36,446 nt of DNA from Altimarinus sp964500515 (GTDB taxonomy: Bacteria; Patescibacteriota; Gracilibacteria; BD1-5; UBA6164), in assembly GCA_964500515.1 (NCBI GenBank), contig CAZCNE010000011.1:1-36446 (forward strand), read 5' to 3'. Below the pieces are notes generated by a model. That model did not search any database. It worked only from the letters and a program-made list of their open reading frames with translations, and was not told the origin of the DNA. Every line of letters begins with the position of its first letter. Position 1 is the first letter of the stretch. Below are positions 1-9,395 of the stretch, piece by piece. The position numbers and the translations under genes are program-made.

Positions 1-28
1 GCTGTATAAAAGATTTGTAGTTTTTCAT
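1..28 (-). CDS. possible 5' end of a gene leaving the window
   Basis: Reading the minus strand from an ATG at 28 gives MKNYKSFIQ before the window edge. It would be divergent from mscL, with about 96 bases of A/T-rich sequence between. Nine residues are too few to assign anything. Nothing else is recognisable in 29-124, which probably holds the promoters of both genes. This is a weak call resting only on an open frame and a divergent layout. Confidence 0.25.
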
Positions 29-124
29 TAGAGAAGTATTAATTTTCTTCAATTATTTCTATATTTTTTTGCATTTCATAATTATTTAGCTAAAATAATT
101 TTGTTTATTATTTAATTTTTTTAT

Positions 125-547
125 ATGAGTATAATAAAAGAATTTAGAGAATTTGCTATGAAAGGTAATGTTATAGATTTGGCTGTTTGAGTCATTATCT
201 GAACGGCTTTTTGAAAAATTGTTTCATCTTTGGTTGCTGATGTAATTATGCCTATTATTTGAGTTATTCTTGGTTGAGTTGATTTTTCAAAGTTGGCATA
301 TACAACTACAAATTTAAAATGAGAATCTGTAAATATCACTTATTGATTATTTTTACAAAATATTTTTGATTTTTTGATTATAGCTTTTTCTATATTTCTT
401 TTTGTAAAATTGATCAATAAAGCAAAAGATAAAGCATTTAAAAAACAACAAAAAGAAGAAGCTAAAGAAGCAAAACAAAAAGATGAATCTGTTTTGTTGC
501 TTGAAGAAATTAGAGATTTGATAAAAAAACAAAGCAAATCTAAATAA
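125..547 (+). CDS. mscL: large-conductance mechanosensitive channel MscL
   Basis: A 140-residue inner-membrane channel that opens under membrane tension to release solutes on osmotic down-shock. The first helix starts at residues 14-33 with the family signature GNVIDLAVGVIIGTAFGKIV. A periplasmic loop follows, then the second helix at about 74-96, then a charged C-terminal helix bundle (about 100-140) rich in Lys and Glu. Six or more glycines of the pore helix and loop are encoded by TGA, so the standard code would break the gene. Length matches the family (about 130-150). The ATG at 125 gives the canonical N-terminal amphipathic helix (SIIKEFREFAMKG). The response regulator gene follows after 16 bases and may be co-transcribed. 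Confidence 0.95.
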
Positions 548-563
548 AAATTAAGATTTTTTT

Positions 564-1229
564 ATGCAAAAGATATATATAGTTGAAGATGATGTAGGAA
601 TTTCTAAATCTCTTGATTTGTATTTACAAAATTCATGATTTGAAGTAAAATTTCAAAACTCTTGAGAAAATGCAGTAGAAAATATTATCAAGACTAATCC
701 TGATTTGATAATTCTTGATATAAATTTACCTGTAAAAAATGGAATTGAAATATGTAGAGAACTAAGAAAAGATATAAAAACTCCGATTATTATGCTTACA
801 GCAAGAAATATGGAAAAAGATAAGCTTGATGCTTTTTCTTATTGAGCTGATGATTATATTTCTAAACCTTTTTCTCCAAGAGAACTTTTGGCTAGAATTA
901 AATCAATTTTTAGAAGACTCGATGATAATTATTCTCAAGATGAAGACATAATTAAATATAAAAATATTGAATTAAACTTAGATAAACAAATTGTTTATGT
1001 AGATAAAAATATAGTTGAGTTTACAAAAAATGAATTTGATATACTGAAAAAAATCATTGAAGCAAATTGAAAAATAGTTCATAGAGATGAGCTTATGGAT
1101 TTGATTTGATATAAAGAATATCTTTTTGATAGAACTATTGATACACATATAAAAAATATAAGAAAAAAAATTAACAATAAATCAGCAATATTGACAGTTA
1201 GATGAGAAGGATATAGATTAAATAAATAA
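564..1229 (+). CDS. OmpR/PhoB-family response regulator
   Basis: A 221-residue two-component DNA-binding regulator. The receiver domain (1-118) has the acidic pair E8/D9-D10, phospho-acceptor D52 in LIILDINLP, switch residue T79 and invariant K101 in ISKPF. A winged-helix domain (about 128-221) follows, with the typical ending TVRGEGYRLNK. No kinase gene is adjacent; the only histidine kinase in the window is at 8048-9355, so pairing with it is a guess. The leader is T-rich with no Shine-Dalgarno sequence. The stop lies 2 bases before the -35 box of the tmRNA promoter. Confidence 0.93.
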
Positions 1230-1231
1230 AC

Positions 1232-1259
1232 TTTACAAAAAAATATTTTAAAGTATAAT
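1232..1259 (+). promoter_or_regulatory. sigma-70-type promoter of tmRNA
   Basis: TTTACA at 1232-1237 and TATAAT at 1254-1259, separated by 16 bases. The -10 box ends 12 bases before the mature 5' end of the tmRNA at 1272, the right distance for a transcript start near 1266 followed by 5' trimming. Confidence 0.75.
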
Positions 1260-1271
1260 AAGCTTACATAT

Positions 1272-1744
1272 GGGGCTAAAACTTTGAATTCTACCAGGAT
1301 AATAAGTTTTTCTTATATGCTACTTGGGAGGTGTTTATGGCTTCCATAATCAATCATAAACAAAATTAATTGGAAATAAAATTTCTAAAGGATGATTAGC
1401 TATTTATAATAAAGTAAAAACTGCTATTACTCCTGCTTTTGCTCCTGTTATGGCTTAGTTCTTAACTTGAACAAAACGAATCTGTAAGCTCCTTTTTAGG
1501 ATGAGTATCATTTGATCTCTTACAAACTTTGATAAGATTTATATTTAGGAAGATTATCATAGTATTAAAACTAAATCTAGATTTTAAATTTTAATAAATT
1601 TTTGTTTCAATCTAGTATAAAAAAATTTACTTTTTTCAGTTTTTTGTTTATTTTTTATTGAAAAATGTATCAAAATAAACTATAGTAGTAAAATTATAAT
1701 TGAGACATTCTGGGACGGGAGTTTAATTCTCCCTAGCTCCACCA
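1272..1744 (+). ncRNA. ssrA: transfer-messenger RNA (tmRNA)
   Basis: Rescues stalled ribosomes by acting as tRNA-Ala and then as a short mRNA for a degradation tag. The 5' end GGGGCTA (1272-1278) pairs over seven positions with TAGCTCC just before the encoded 3' ACCA (1741-1744). The T arm is visible as GGGAG-TTTAATT-CTCCC before that. About 473 nt, a little longer than the common 350-400. The most likely tag frame runs from GCT at 1399 to TAG at 1456-1458 and encodes AIYNKVKTAITPAFAPVMA, with an Ala resume codon and a hydrophobic Ala ending as in other tags. The resume codon is inferred from resemblance of the preceding GATTA to the usual upstream element. Confidence 0.92.
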
Positions 1745-1864
1745 TTCTTCGCTTTGCGATGAGTGATATAACACGAATTGGAAATGGAAGAATGTCCTGC
1801 GAATCTTTAACAAGGCAAAGCTACGAACGGTAAACCAATAAAATTATAAAAAATACAAAAAATT
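1745..1864 (+). other. intergenic stretch of more mixed composition after tmRNA
   Basis: The 3' flank of tmRNA is visibly richer in G and C than its surroundings up to about 1835. It contains an inverted repeat, CATTCTTC (1743-1750) against GAAGAATG (1785-1792), and two copies of GCTTTGC or its complement (near 1752 and 1818). It leads straight into a degenerate GIY-YIG gene. I read it as the left flank of a small inserted element rather than a gene. Confidence 0.4.
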
Positions 1865-2098
1865 ATGTATTATGTTTATATATTAAAAAGTTTAAAAAAA
1901 CAAGGATTTACTGAAGATTTAAAAAAGAGAATGCTTGAACATAATGCTTGAAAATCATTACACACAAATAAATATCTGCCTTGTAAAATTATTTATTATT
2001 GTTGTTTTATTGATAAAGATATAGTTTTAGAATTTGAAAAATATCTGAAATCTGTATCTTGAATAGCATTTAGAAATAAAATATTAATAAGTTCTTAA
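1865..2098 (+). CDS. small GIY-YIG-like endonuclease, core motif damaged
   Basis: A 77-residue product matching the UvrC-type single-domain GIY-YIG family. It starts MYYVYILKSLKK, followed by GFTEDLKKRMLEHN, KIIYY and an ELEKYLK-like helix (EFEKYLKS). In intact relatives the sequence between the first two blocks contains the second catalytic motif, Y-I/T-G, preceded by a few residues. Here it is shortened to Q-G, so the tyrosine is missing and about three or four residues appear deleted in frame. It is probably non-catalytic or decaying. It lies 120 bases after the tmRNA CCA end, a usual landing place for such small genes. Two glycines are TGA. Confidence 0.7.
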
Positions 2099-2128
2099 TT
2101 CAAGAACTTATTTTTGATTTTTTTTAAA
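2089..2128 (+). terminator. intrinsic terminator
   Basis: Perfect 8-bp stem AAGTTCTT (2089-2096) with AAGAACTT (2102-2109), a 5-base loop and a T-rich tail after it. The 5' arm overlaps the last codons of the GIY-YIG gene, whose stop is at 2096-2098. Confidence 0.75.
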
Positions 2129-2153
2129 TATGTTTATTAGTTTAGTTAAATAA

Positions 2154-3284
2154 ATGAATATCCCAAATTATAAAGAAAATAATATAATTAACTTGATAAG
2201 TTCTATAAAAACTTACTCTTGAGTAAAATCTTATTATTCTGAATTGAAAAGTTTAGACAGTAAAAAACTAAATAATTATCAAAATATAGTTTTATTTGTA
2301 GTTGATGCTCTTTGATATAATTGGCTTCAAAAATACTGAAAAAATAGTTTTTTACATAGAAATCTAAAACAAAAACTTCAAACAGTTTTTCCTTCAAGCA
2401 CAGCTTGTGTAATTACCACTATAAATACTTGATTTCTTCCTTTTGAAACATGAGTTTTATGACGGAATATGTATAGCAAAAAATTAGATAAGATAATAAA
2501 ACTTCTTCCTTGGGAATATAAAATACCTAAAAGGTCATTGTGAAATGACATAAAAGTTGAAGATATTGTTTGAAAATCTTCTTTTTATGAAGAATCAAAT
2601 AAGGAAGTTTTTATAGTAACAGCTGAAAAAATATATAATTCTAAATATAATATTTTTTATAATAAAAATTTAAAAACCTTTATTTATGATGACTTAGATT
2701 CGTGTTTTTTAAAGACTTTGGAAGCTATAAAATACAATGATAAACAAAAGTATATTTTTTCTTATTGGGATGGTTTTGATAAAAATTGTCATGATTTTTG
2801 AGTTGATTCAAAAGAAGCTTTTAATCATTTTCAAGAAATTGATTTATCTTTTGAAAAATTATACAAAAGTTTACAAAATACAAATTCTTTAATTATAGTT
2901 ACAGCTGATCATTGACAGATTAATTTAAAAAAAATTATTAATTTCAAAGAAGAATATAGAGAATTAAATGATATGCTTAAAATTCCTTTAGCTTGAGCTC
3001 CAAGATACCAGTATTGTTTTGTAAAAGAAGAATTTATAGATAAATTTTACACTGAAGTCAAGAAAAAACTTTGAAAATATTGTGAAATTTATACTAAAGA
3101 AGAAGTTATAAAAATGAAAGTTTTTTGAGAAAAAAATGATTCTAGATTTTTGTGAAGAATTTGAGATTTTTTAATACTTCCAAATCCTTGAGTTGTAATT
3201 ACAGATTGAACTGATAATCCTCATATTGCTTATCATTGATGATTAACTGATGATGAAATGAATGTTCCACTTATTTATTTTTAA
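2154..3284 (+). CDS. alkaline phosphatase superfamily protein (type I phosphodiesterase/nucleotide pyrophosphatase-like)
   Basis: A 376-residue metal-dependent phospho- or phosphodiester hydrolase. The first metal Asp is D51 in FVVDALG. The nucleophile candidate is T83 in FPSSTACVITT, followed by NTGFLP. D252-H253 in TADHGQ and the paired histidines H357 and H361 in PHIAYHGG near the C terminus complete the two-zinc site. The ending GLTDDEMNVPLI is typical of the family. No signal peptide is evident. The substrate cannot be deduced. The gene converges with the nuclease gene and the two overlap by four bases at their TAA stops. Confidence 0.85.
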
Positions 3285-4150
3285 TTACAATAACTTTTGT
3301 CTACATAAACTTTATTTCAATCTAAATTTATATAATAACATAATCATTTTGCTCATAAATAATAAATTCTAAAAGGAAAATCATAATAACTAGGAACATA
3401 GATACTGGTTGGTGTCATATTTTCTTCTTCTTTTTCAATTATTATCCCCCGTAATCAACGAAAATTTTTTATAGCTTCAATTTGAGCTTTTTTAAATTCT
3501 TCTTTATATTTGTATTCTCAATTTATATCCTCTTGAGCGTATCATAAGCTTATCATTTCTTTGTTTATGTTTATTCAATTAACATAAATGTATGCTAAAA
3601 GATTTCAACTTGCATCGTATTTTCATTGTTTTTCATCATATTCTAGAATAATCTTATTATTTCAAATTAATTCTTTAAGTTTATTTGTTGATTCATTTGC
3701 TCATTCTTCAATATATCAATATCTCAATGCTGTAGATTCTGGTGCGTCTATTCAGATAAGTCTAATTCTTATTTCATTTCAATCTTTTAAAATATCAATT
3801 GTGTCTCAATCTATAATTTTTATAACTTCATATGTGTTTTCTCTTGTTTGTGTTATTGCTTTATTATCATCTAATTCATCCAATAATCAATCTAAGATAC
3901 TTTTTGAATTTAAATTTTTTTGAACTTCTAATAATATATAATATACTCTCTCGTATTTATAATCATATTGTATTTTTGGTAAAATTTCATTTAATTTTTG
4001 ATTAAAAGCAATTTGTTTATCTTCACTGACAGTTTGTAAAACGGTATTAAATTTTTCTACTATAATTTTATCTTTTTCACTTAAAGTATAAGCAAAAGAG
4101 CTGTTGATAGATAAAAGTAGTATAAAAAAACTTATTGATAATTTTTTCAT
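3281..4150 (-). CDS. secreted staphylococcal-nuclease-like protein (thermonuclease fold)
   Basis: A 289-residue protein with a clear signal peptide (1-20, ending SSFA). A helical spacer (about 21-100) precedes an SNase/OB-fold domain (about 106-250): KIIDGDTIDIL with D114/D116, then RIRLIGIDAPES, which supplies catalytic Arg R130, D135 and E138. The usual second catalytic Arg of the G-R-x-L-A-Y motif is Asn here (SGNLLAYIYVNG). The C-terminal tail (about 255-289) has two Cys and the aromatic pattern YYLGAKGLCYYIN. Many glycines are TGA. It likely scavenges or remodels extracellular nucleic acid, an attractive job for an organism with few biosynthetic genes; the role is inference. Confidence 0.85.
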
Positions 4151-4389
4151 AAAAAATAAGTTAAGAAATAAATTGTTTTGCCTTTAATTACGACTTTTGA
4201 TTATCTTTAAACTAGTTTTAATATATAATAAAATGATATTGAATTTTCTGTTTTGTCAAATAAAAATATATATAGTAAAAAATTTTTTAATATAAAAAAA
4301 TAACACAAATTGCACTTCATTAATAATTTTATTGCTTTTTTTTTGCCAATAATATAGAGATAGAATATTTTAATTTTTAATATATTTTT

Positions 4390-4602
4390 ATGCAAAAAAG
4401 ACAGAAATTTGATTATCAAATTTGTGAATTTTTTCCTAATTTTTGAACTTGTATTCCAAAAATTATCTGAAATAAAAATTATTGATATATTTTTCAAGAA
4501 AAAATTATTTTACTAACAATCTTGATATTATGGATTATTTTTTCTTTTATTTACTGGAATTTTGTAAAGAAAAAATGAAAAAAAATTGACAAAAAAGTTT
4601 AA
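4390..4602 (+). CDS. small single-span membrane protein, unrecognised
   Basis: A 70-residue frame using TGA as Gly four times. There is an N-terminal soluble part with two Cys, one hydrophobic helix at about 39-59 (IILLTILILWIIFSFIYW) and a Lys-rich tail (KKKGKKIDKKV). The ATG is preceded by a T-rich leader like other genes here. No family is recognised. A TTGACA box lies inside its last codons. It could be a chance frame, since the opposite strand is also open. Confidence 0.42.
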
Positions 4603-4612
4603 ATCATATAAT
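4586..4612 (+). promoter_or_regulatory. promoter of candidate small RNA
   Basis: Perfect TTGACA (4586-4591) and perfect TATAAT (4607-4612) with a slightly short 15-base spacer. The predicted start near 4619 lies just ahead of a structured segment ending in a terminator, with no same-strand gene for about 700 bases. Confidence 0.55.
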
Positions 4613-4618
4613 ATGATA

Positions 4619-4680
4619 GTACATTACCACAAAAGAGATTCTTAAAAGTGTTAGTGCTTCCAGACATCTCTTTTTTTATT
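4619..4680 (+). ncRNA. candidate orphan small RNA with intrinsic terminator
   Basis: About 60 bases between a consensus-like promoter and a terminator. The terminator stem pairs AAGAGAT (4633-4639) with ATCTCTT (4666-4672), and T residues follow. The enclosed loop contains TTAGTGCTT (4651-4659), which also occurs in the terminator of the T-box at 33513-33521. The next gene on this strand is gltX, 680 bases away beyond an opposing gene, so this is not a simple leader. It may also serve as the terminator for the minus-strand NYN gene, whose stop overlaps the T run. The sRNA role is inference. Confidence 0.4.
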
Positions 4681-5179
4681 TTTCTTTTTTATATTCAATT
4701 ATTTTTCTTACTCTCTCTAATGATATATTCATTCAATATCTACAAACAATTGACTTATATAATGATGAATAATTATTATTTGGAAATAATATTTTTTTTA
4801 ATTTTTTATGCTTAATTAAATGTTTAACAGTTTTTATATAATCTCAATCTCAAGATACTAGCACAATTTTATCTGATAGATTTTCATAAGAGCATTTCAT
4901 TATTTCATATACAATATCTGTATCAACATTTCATTTTTTCTTTCCCTTCATTCAGCTTGAATGTTCTCTGAATATTACGATAAAACCAGCCTTTTGCAGG
5001 TCTGTATATAATTCATCTAGGCTTTCATCTACACATCATAAAAAGTAGTAAGCTTCTTCTACATTAAACTTATCTTTTAAATATATTCTAAATCTAAACA
5101 AATCTATTTTCCATCATTTATTTTTTGTTCAAAAATGTAAATTTTGTCAGTCAATATATGCGAAATTTTTTTCTGGCAT
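4676..5179 (-). CDS. NYN-domain protein (LabA/DUF88-type, PIN-like RNase)
   Basis: A 167-residue single NYN domain, a PIN-like fold that usually cuts RNA with metal bound by clustered aspartates. Seen here: D10 in FAYIDGQNL, D86 and D88 in KKKGNVDTDIVYEIM, and D111/D113 in LVSGDGDYIKTV. Spacing and length match LabA-like proteins. Several motif glycines are TGA. It is divergent from gltX with 183 bases between. A role in RNA turnover or processing is likely from the family; no partner is suggested by the neighbours. Confidence 0.85.
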
Positions 5180-5362
5180 CTTTTTTATAGAATAAAAAAT
5201 TACTTTCTATTTAACATAGTATATTGAGTATATATTTTGTCAAAAGTTTTTTTAAAATTCTTTTTTAATTTTTTAAACATTTTTTTATTTAAATATCAAA
5301 TCAAATTGCATTTTTCAAAAATTTTATTATCTTTTATTTATTATCTTTTATTTAAAAAAAAT

Positions 5363-6997
5363 ATGTTAGCTGATTTACTTTTTCCTGAAATTACTGAAAC
5401 TCTTGAAGATTTAGAAAAAAAATATCCAAAAAGACAAGAAAATCAAATTGTTACTCGTATGGCACCAAGTCCAACTTGATTTGTACATATTTGAAATGTT
5501 TATTCTGCGATGCTTGATGATATATTTGCTCATAAAAATCCTAATTGAATTTGTATGCTTAGGATAGAAGATACTGATCAAAAAAGGGAAGTAGTTTGAG
5601 CAAAAGAAAAATTATCACAAACATTTGAAAAATTTGGAATAAAATTTGATGAGTGAGCTATTTGAGAAAACTGAGAAGATATCTGAAATTATTGACCATA
5701 CACACAAAGTAAAAGAGAATATATCTACAAAGTTTTTGTAAAAGAATTACTTGCAAGATGACTTGCTTATCCTTGCTTTATGTGTGAAGATGAAATTTGT
5801 CAGATAAGAGAAGAACAAACAATTTGAAAACAAGTTCCTTGAATTTATATGCATTATAGCAAGTGGAGATGAGCAAGTATAGAAGATATAAAAACAGCCT
5901 TGGAAGAAAAAAAAGAATTTGTAATTAGACTAAAATCTCCTTGAAAAATGTGAGATAGAATCATATTAAATGATTTAATCAAATGAAAAGTAGAAACAAA
6001 TGATAATTTTTTAGATATTGTAATACTTAAAAAATGAGGTTTACCAACTTATCATTTTGCTCATTTAGTTGATGATTATCTTATGTGAACAACACATGTG
6101 ATTAGATCAGACGAATGGTTTGCTTCACAAGCTTTACATGAACAATTATTTCATATTTTTTGATTTCAAGCCCCTTTATATGTGCATTATTCACCACTTA
6201 TTAAGCTTGATAATTGAAATAAAAGAAAGCTTTCAAAAAGAAAAGATCCAGAGGCAAATGTAGAATATTATTTTGAAAAATGATATTTAATACCTGCAAT
6301 TATAGATTATTTAGCAAATATAATAAATTCTTCATACGAAGATTGGAGAAAAGAAAACTATGAAAAAAATTTTAGAGAATTTGATTTCAAAATAGAAAAT
6401 ATGTCAAAAGCTTGAGCTTTGATTGATATGGATAAACTTGATAATATAAGTAAAGAATTTATTGCAAGGCTAAATAAAGATGAATTGTATGATTTTTTAC
6501 TAAAATGGTCAAAAGATTATGATAAAAAATTATTTGAAATAATTTCAAAAAATCCAGATTATACAAAAAAAGCACTAAATATAGAAAGACAACAAGAAAA
6601 ACCACCAAAAAGATTTGCAAAAATGAGCGATATTTCTTCACAATTATTATTCTTTTTTGATGAAGAATATGATAAACTTGAAATTGATTTTTCAAAATTA
6701 ATTCCAAACATAAAAAATGAAGATATTTTAAATTTTTTAAAAAATTATATAGAAAAATATTCACTTGAAAAATCAAAGGATGAATGGTTTAATGATTTAA
6801 AAGAAATTGCTTCAAATTCAGGATTTGCTTTAAATAATTCTGATTTTAAAACATGAAATTTTATCTGAAAAGTTTGAGATGCTGCTATGATACTAAGAGT
6901 TGTTTTATGTTGACAAACTCAAACTCCAGACTTGTATGAAACTATGCAAGTTTTGTGAAAGGATAGGGTAGAGAAGAGGATTAGAAAGTTTTTATAG
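5363..6997 (+). CDS. gltX: glutamyl-tRNA synthetase
   Basis: A class I aminoacyl-tRNA synthetase of 544 residues that charges tRNA-Glu. A short N-terminal extension (1-28) precedes PSPTGFVHIGN (35-45), the HIGH motif, in which both glycines are TGA. RIEDTDQKR is the usual ED-T-D block. KLSKRKDPE (289-297) is the KMSKS loop. The anticodon-binding helical half follows to GQTQTPDLYETMQVLGKDR, typical of GluRS rather than GlnRS. I chose the ATG at 5363 over an in-frame ATG at 5237 because the upstream extension is low-complexity Phe/Leu/Lys with no family match. Confidence 0.95.
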
Positions 6998-7023
6998 AAT
7001 TTAAAAAAATTTTTTTATTTTTT

Positions 7024-7443
7024 ATGAAAAAAATATTTTTACCACTAATTTTTATTGTATTAATTAGTATTTGATCTTTTTATTATTATAAGGATTCGAT
7101 AAGTTTTGAATGTGATTTTTCATATGGTAATATGCCACACAAATCGTGAATGTATGTTGAAGGTCTGACATCAATTGAAATCCTTTATAAAATAAAAATA
7201 AAAAATAAGTCAAATAGAGTAGCTAAATGACTTCTATGAAAGTATGAAATTTCAAAGGATTTAGAAAAATATATAGTTGATAAAATTATTTTTGAATTTC
7301 CATTAACTGTAAAGTGAAAATCTTAAACTGGTTTTTGAGTAGTGGTTTCTTTTAAAAAATTAAAAGAAGCACCAAAATCATGAATTAATTTTATTCTTAC
7401 TTGGAAAGAAAATTGAGTGTTAAAGAAACAGTATTGTAAATAA
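7024..7443 (+). pseudogene. small secreted/membrane-anchored protein interrupted by TAA
   Basis: The ATG at 7024 opens a 100-residue frame ending at TAA 7324-7326. The same frame then continues without interruption for 38 more codons to a second TAA at 7441-7443. There is an N-terminal hydrophobic segment (about residues 4-22). The downstream part (TGFGVVVSFKKLKEAPKSG, then TWKENGVLKKQYCK) looks like genuine coding sequence in composition and TGA use. The simplest reading is a nonsense mutation; TGA (Gly) to TAA is a single transition. If the first stop is real the product is the 100-residue form. No family recognised. Confidence 0.5.
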
Positions 7444-7533
7444 AAAAAATTAATTCAAATTTTAAGCAAATGCCTTGTAATCTAATTATTATTTTCTAAT
7501 TGCTCTATATTTTCATTTTGTTTTAAATATTTT

Positions 7534-7917
7534 TTACTGCATTACATTTGGATTTACACTGTTCATAATTCAATCTCACATTTTATCTACATCGTTAATT
7601 ACTTCTTTTGCTGTATCAATAGTTTCTTTTCATTTTTCTATAACTTTTCAAGCTTTATCAATAGTTTCTTGAGCTCAAGATAATGTATTTTTTACATTAT
7701 CAACAGTTTCTTTTATATCATTTTCAGCAACTTTGTAATGTGGATTTATCTTTGAAATGGCTCAAGAATAAGTTTCTCTTAAATTATTGTTAATTCTTTG
7801 AACAACAGGATAATTTTTTTCCCAAATTTTTATATTTTCTCAATGATTACTTATATAATATATATAAGAAAAAAATACTACAAAAATTAAAATTATATAA
7901 ATAAATATTTTTTTCAT
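7534..7917 (-). CDS. membrane-anchored helical protein, hypothetical
   Basis: A 127-residue product with one N-terminal hydrophobic helix (about 4-22) followed by a soluble, amphipathic, low-complexity helical region with repeating patterns such as ETIDKAGKVIEKGKETIDTA. This resembles YtxH/DUF883-type or other coiled stalk proteins in general character, but I do not recognise a specific family. It is likely anchored in the membrane with the helical part outside. Seven glycines are TGA. The 90 bases to the preceding convergent gene hold nothing I recognise. It is divergent from the kinase gene at 8048. Confidence 0.75.
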
Positions 7918-8047
7918 GCAATGTTATTAATTATAAATTTTTTATATTTTAAATTTTTTTGCTTCAAAATCAAGTTTTTATGTTTTTTTTGATTTTAAAA
8001 AATATTTGAATAATATTTGTTTAATTTAATACTTAAATCTATAATTA

Positions 8048-9355
8048 ATGACTATTTCAAAAAAGTTTTTTATAGTTTTTCTTTCTTGTATTTTGTTTAT
8101 TATTTTGACAAATATTTTAGCTTTTTATTTTTTCTATAATTCTTATTTAAAAATTTATCTAGCAGAAAAAATTCAAGCAAATAAAGAAATTACTCTAGAT
8201 TATATAAACAAACTTTTAAAACAACAAGCTTCTGATGAAGTTGATGAAATATTTAGCAATGTTGAAATAGAATTTTTTGATTTACTTGACACAAATAATT
8301 GAAAAATTTTATTAAATAATGAAAAAAACAGAGATATAGTAATTAATTATCTTATAAAATCTTGATTAACTCCAAAATATATAGAAGAAATAATTCCAAC
8401 TGATAATTTTTCAAAAGTTATAGAAAAAGTTAAAGATAAAAATTCGCCAGAGTATCATTTTTTAAATAAACTTCTTTTATCAATAATTTTTATAAATTTT
8501 ATTGCTTTAATTTTAATTTTGGTATTTATTGCTATTTTTACTCGTAAAACTGTTTTACCAATACTTAAAATAACTAGAATTATTCAAAATTTGGATTTTA
8601 CAAAAAGATCTAAATCAGAAATTATTTACAATAAACAAGATGAAATTTGACTTTTGGTTTGAGCTATAAATGATTTAAATAAAAATTTAAATATTCAGGA
8701 AAATATTAAAAGTAAATTATTAGCTGATATTAGTCATGAATTAAAAACTCCAATAACTTCTATTCAGTGTTATCTTGAATGAATTTTGGATTGAGTAATT
8801 AAGTTAGACGACAAAACTTTGAATTCTATAATTGATGAAATGAAAAGATTAATTAGTCTTGTTAATAAAATTATGGAATATGAAAAATTTGATAGTCAAG
8901 AACTAAAACTAAATTTAGAAGAAGTAAATATTTCTATTTTGCTAAAAGAATTATCAAACACAAACAAGAAAAGATTAACAGAAAATAATCAAAGAATCAA
9001 GATCTCATGACTTGAAAATCAAATCATAAATCTAGATAAAAATTTATTTAAACAATTGGTTTACAATATAATTTCAAATTTTATAAAGTATGCATGAAAT
9101 GAAACTATTTTAAATATTATAGTTGCAAAAAATTATATAGAATTTGTGGATAATTGAAAATGAATTCCAGCTAGTGAAATACAATTTATAACAGAGAAAT
9201 TTTATCAATCAAAATCTGACAATTTTTGTGATATAAAGGAAAGATGAATTTGAATTTGATTAAACCTTGTTCAAAAAATAATTTTTGCGCATGATTGGAA
9301 ATTTAAGATAAAATCTGATACAGATAAGTGATTTAGTATAAAAATTTATTTTTAG
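8048..9355 (+). CDS. sensor histidine kinase
   Basis: A 435-residue membrane kinase. TM1 at about 7-31, an extracytoplasmic sensor of roughly 110 residues without a recognisable fold, TM2 at about 144-166, a HAMP-like linker, then the H box LLADISHELKTPITSI with phospho-acceptor H230. The ATP-binding domain has N344 in the N box (YNIISNFIKYA), D368 in the G1 box (EFVDNGKGIP) and the G2 box GIGIGLNLVQK. The G-box glycines are mostly TGA. No response regulator is adjacent; the OmpR-type regulator at 564-1229 is the only one in the window. The promoter is not obvious. Confidence 0.92.
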
Positions 9356-9395
9356 AATAGATTAATTAACAAATTTGTATTTTGTCTAGAGTTTT

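Noticed and set aside
3588..3923. Open frame on + without TGA inside the nuclease region
   Set aside because: It lies opposite the SNase domain; its composition (Ser/Ile/Phe) is that of an antisense shadow, and the minus strand encodes an unmistakable nuclease.
4207..4497. 96-codon minus-strand frame between the nuclease and NYN genes
   Set aside because: Low-complexity Lys/Phe/Ile product without TGA codons. The + frame at 4390 has TGA use and a clean TM helix, so I kept that one at low confidence.
5237..5362. Upstream in-frame ATG extension of gltX
   Set aside because: Adds 42 low-complexity residues (Phe/Leu/Lys) not seen in GluRS; the ATG at 5363 gives a normal N terminus.
6459..6776. 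105-codon open frame on - inside gltX
   Set aside because: Shadow of the gltX anticodon-binding region; low-complexity product.
7966..7996. Inverted repeat AAAATCAA/TTGATTTT as a terminator
   Set aside because: It lies upstream of both divergent genes, so it terminates neither; the 15-base loop and AT-only arms could arise by chance.
564..9355. Response regulator (564) and histidine kinase (8048) as one two-component operon
   Set aside because: They are nearly 7 kb apart with many genes between and separate transcripts; pairing is only a possibility.
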